A stretch of DNA of 6,188 nt from Gemmatimonadota bacterium (lineage in GTDB: Bacteria; Gemmatimonadota; Gemmatimonadetes; Gemmatimonadales; GWC2-71-9), in contig QHUQ01000044.1 in assembly GCA_003221985.1 (NCBI GenBank), forward strand, positions 1 through 6,188, written 5' to 3'. Within the stretch, counting starts at the first letter, position 1. Each line of letters begins with the position of its first letter. Below, one piece after another: positions 5,911 through 6,188 of this stretch. Under the pieces are notes generated by a model. It was not told the origin of the DNA, ran no database searches, and saw only the letters and a program-made list of their open reading frames with translations. The translations under genes were made by a program, and so were the position numbers.

Positions 5911-5928
5911 CGCCGTCCGTCTGGAGCC

Positions 5929-5932
5929 AGGA
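5929..5932 (+). promoter_or_regulatory. Ribosome binding site of the cupin gene
   Basis: AGGA lies 7 nt before the ATG at 5940, with a second GGAG at 5923-5926. The internal ATG at 6000 has no such site, so 5940 is preferred. Confidence 0.5.
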
Positions 5933-5939
5933 ATCGCCC

Positions 5940-6188
5940 ATGGAATCCCGTGAATTGATTCAGCATCTGCCGGACCGCGCCACGTTTCGACCCGACGCCA
6001 TGACGAAGGTCGACTGTTTCCGATCGCATCGGCTCATCGTCGGGCTCAACTGCCTCGAGCCGGGTCAGGCGCAGGCCGCTCACACCCACGCCGGCGCCGA
6101 CAAATTCTATGTAGTGCTACGCGGAAAGGCCACTTTCCTCATCGGCGAGCGCGAGGTCCGCGCCGGCCCCGGCGATTTCATTGCCGCG
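5940..6188 (+). CDS. Cupin-domain protein, 3' end cut by window edge
   Basis: The first 83 residues are visible. A cupin motif is clear: GQAQAAHTHAGADKFYVVLRG (42-62), with His48, His50 and Asp54 in the place of the usual metal ligands (HxHx3 followed by an acidic residue), then an ERE turn and GPGDFIAA (76-83) leading to the second motif outside the window. Small single-domain cupins of this type bind a metal ion and may be enzymes, sugar or amino-acid binding proteins, or regulators; the substrate cannot be told. It is divergent from aspA and would share its regulatory gap. An alternative start at 6000 (MTKVD) is possible but has no ribosome site. The third ligand being Asp rather than Glu or Gln is a mild variation. 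Confidence 0.85.
   Translation, partial: MESRELIQHLPDRATFRPDAMTKVDCFRSHRLIVGLNCLEPGQAQAAHTHAGADKFYVVLRGKATFLIGEREVRAGPGDFIAA

Overview
This is a GC-rich bacterial chromosomal window of housekeeping and accessory metabolic genes, densely packed with short or overlapping junctions. No mobile element, CRISPR array or phage gene is visible. The GC-rich codon use, the GTG and TTG starts, a tRNA without encoded CCA and a signal-peptide-bearing predicted outer-membrane barrel protein indicate a Gram-negative (diderm) organism. Gemmatimonadota is my best guess, but that is an impression from protein style, not a proof.

Left part (1-1218, minus strand): smpB (GTG start) is followed, with a 4-nt ATGA overlap, by a secreted N-acetylmuramoyl-L-alanine amidase. 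The amidase has a signal peptide, a copper-amine-oxidase-N-like domain, a Pro-rich linker and a zinc amidase domain, and it runs off the left edge. A 72-bp gap containing a 12-bp perfect palindrome and a plausible promoter separates smpB from the divergent tRNA-Leu(CAG) gene (1291-1374, plus strand).

Centre and right (1383-5890, minus strand): five genes lie in one direction with gaps of 17-22 nt or a 4-nt overlap, so they probably form one transcription unit. In transcription order they are an aspartase/fumarase-superfamily enzyme (best call aspartate ammonia-lyase), a small four-helix membrane protein, a predicted outer-membrane beta-barrel protein that looks like two tandem barrel units, an Rrf2-family regulator with three cysteines suited to an Fe-S cluster, and a MoeB/ThiF-type E1-like enzyme with a C-terminal rhodanese domain (TTG start overlapping the regulator's stop codon). 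The last pair is the most coherent functional unit: an Fe-S-sensing regulator translationally coupled to a sulfur-carrier-activating enzyme.

Right edge (5940-6188, plus strand): a cupin-domain protein starts divergently from aspA. If the longest aspA reading frame were used, the two start codons would interlock in a single CATG. The family length and a Shine-Dalgarno sequence favour a GTG start 51 nt further in.

No intergenic stretch exceeds about 75 bp. I do not see an undescribed system. The points worth a second look are the Rrf2/MoeB-rhodanese coupling, the substrate ambiguity of the lyase, the duplicated barrel, a G-run tract inside the amidase gene and several small palindromes in the promoter gaps.
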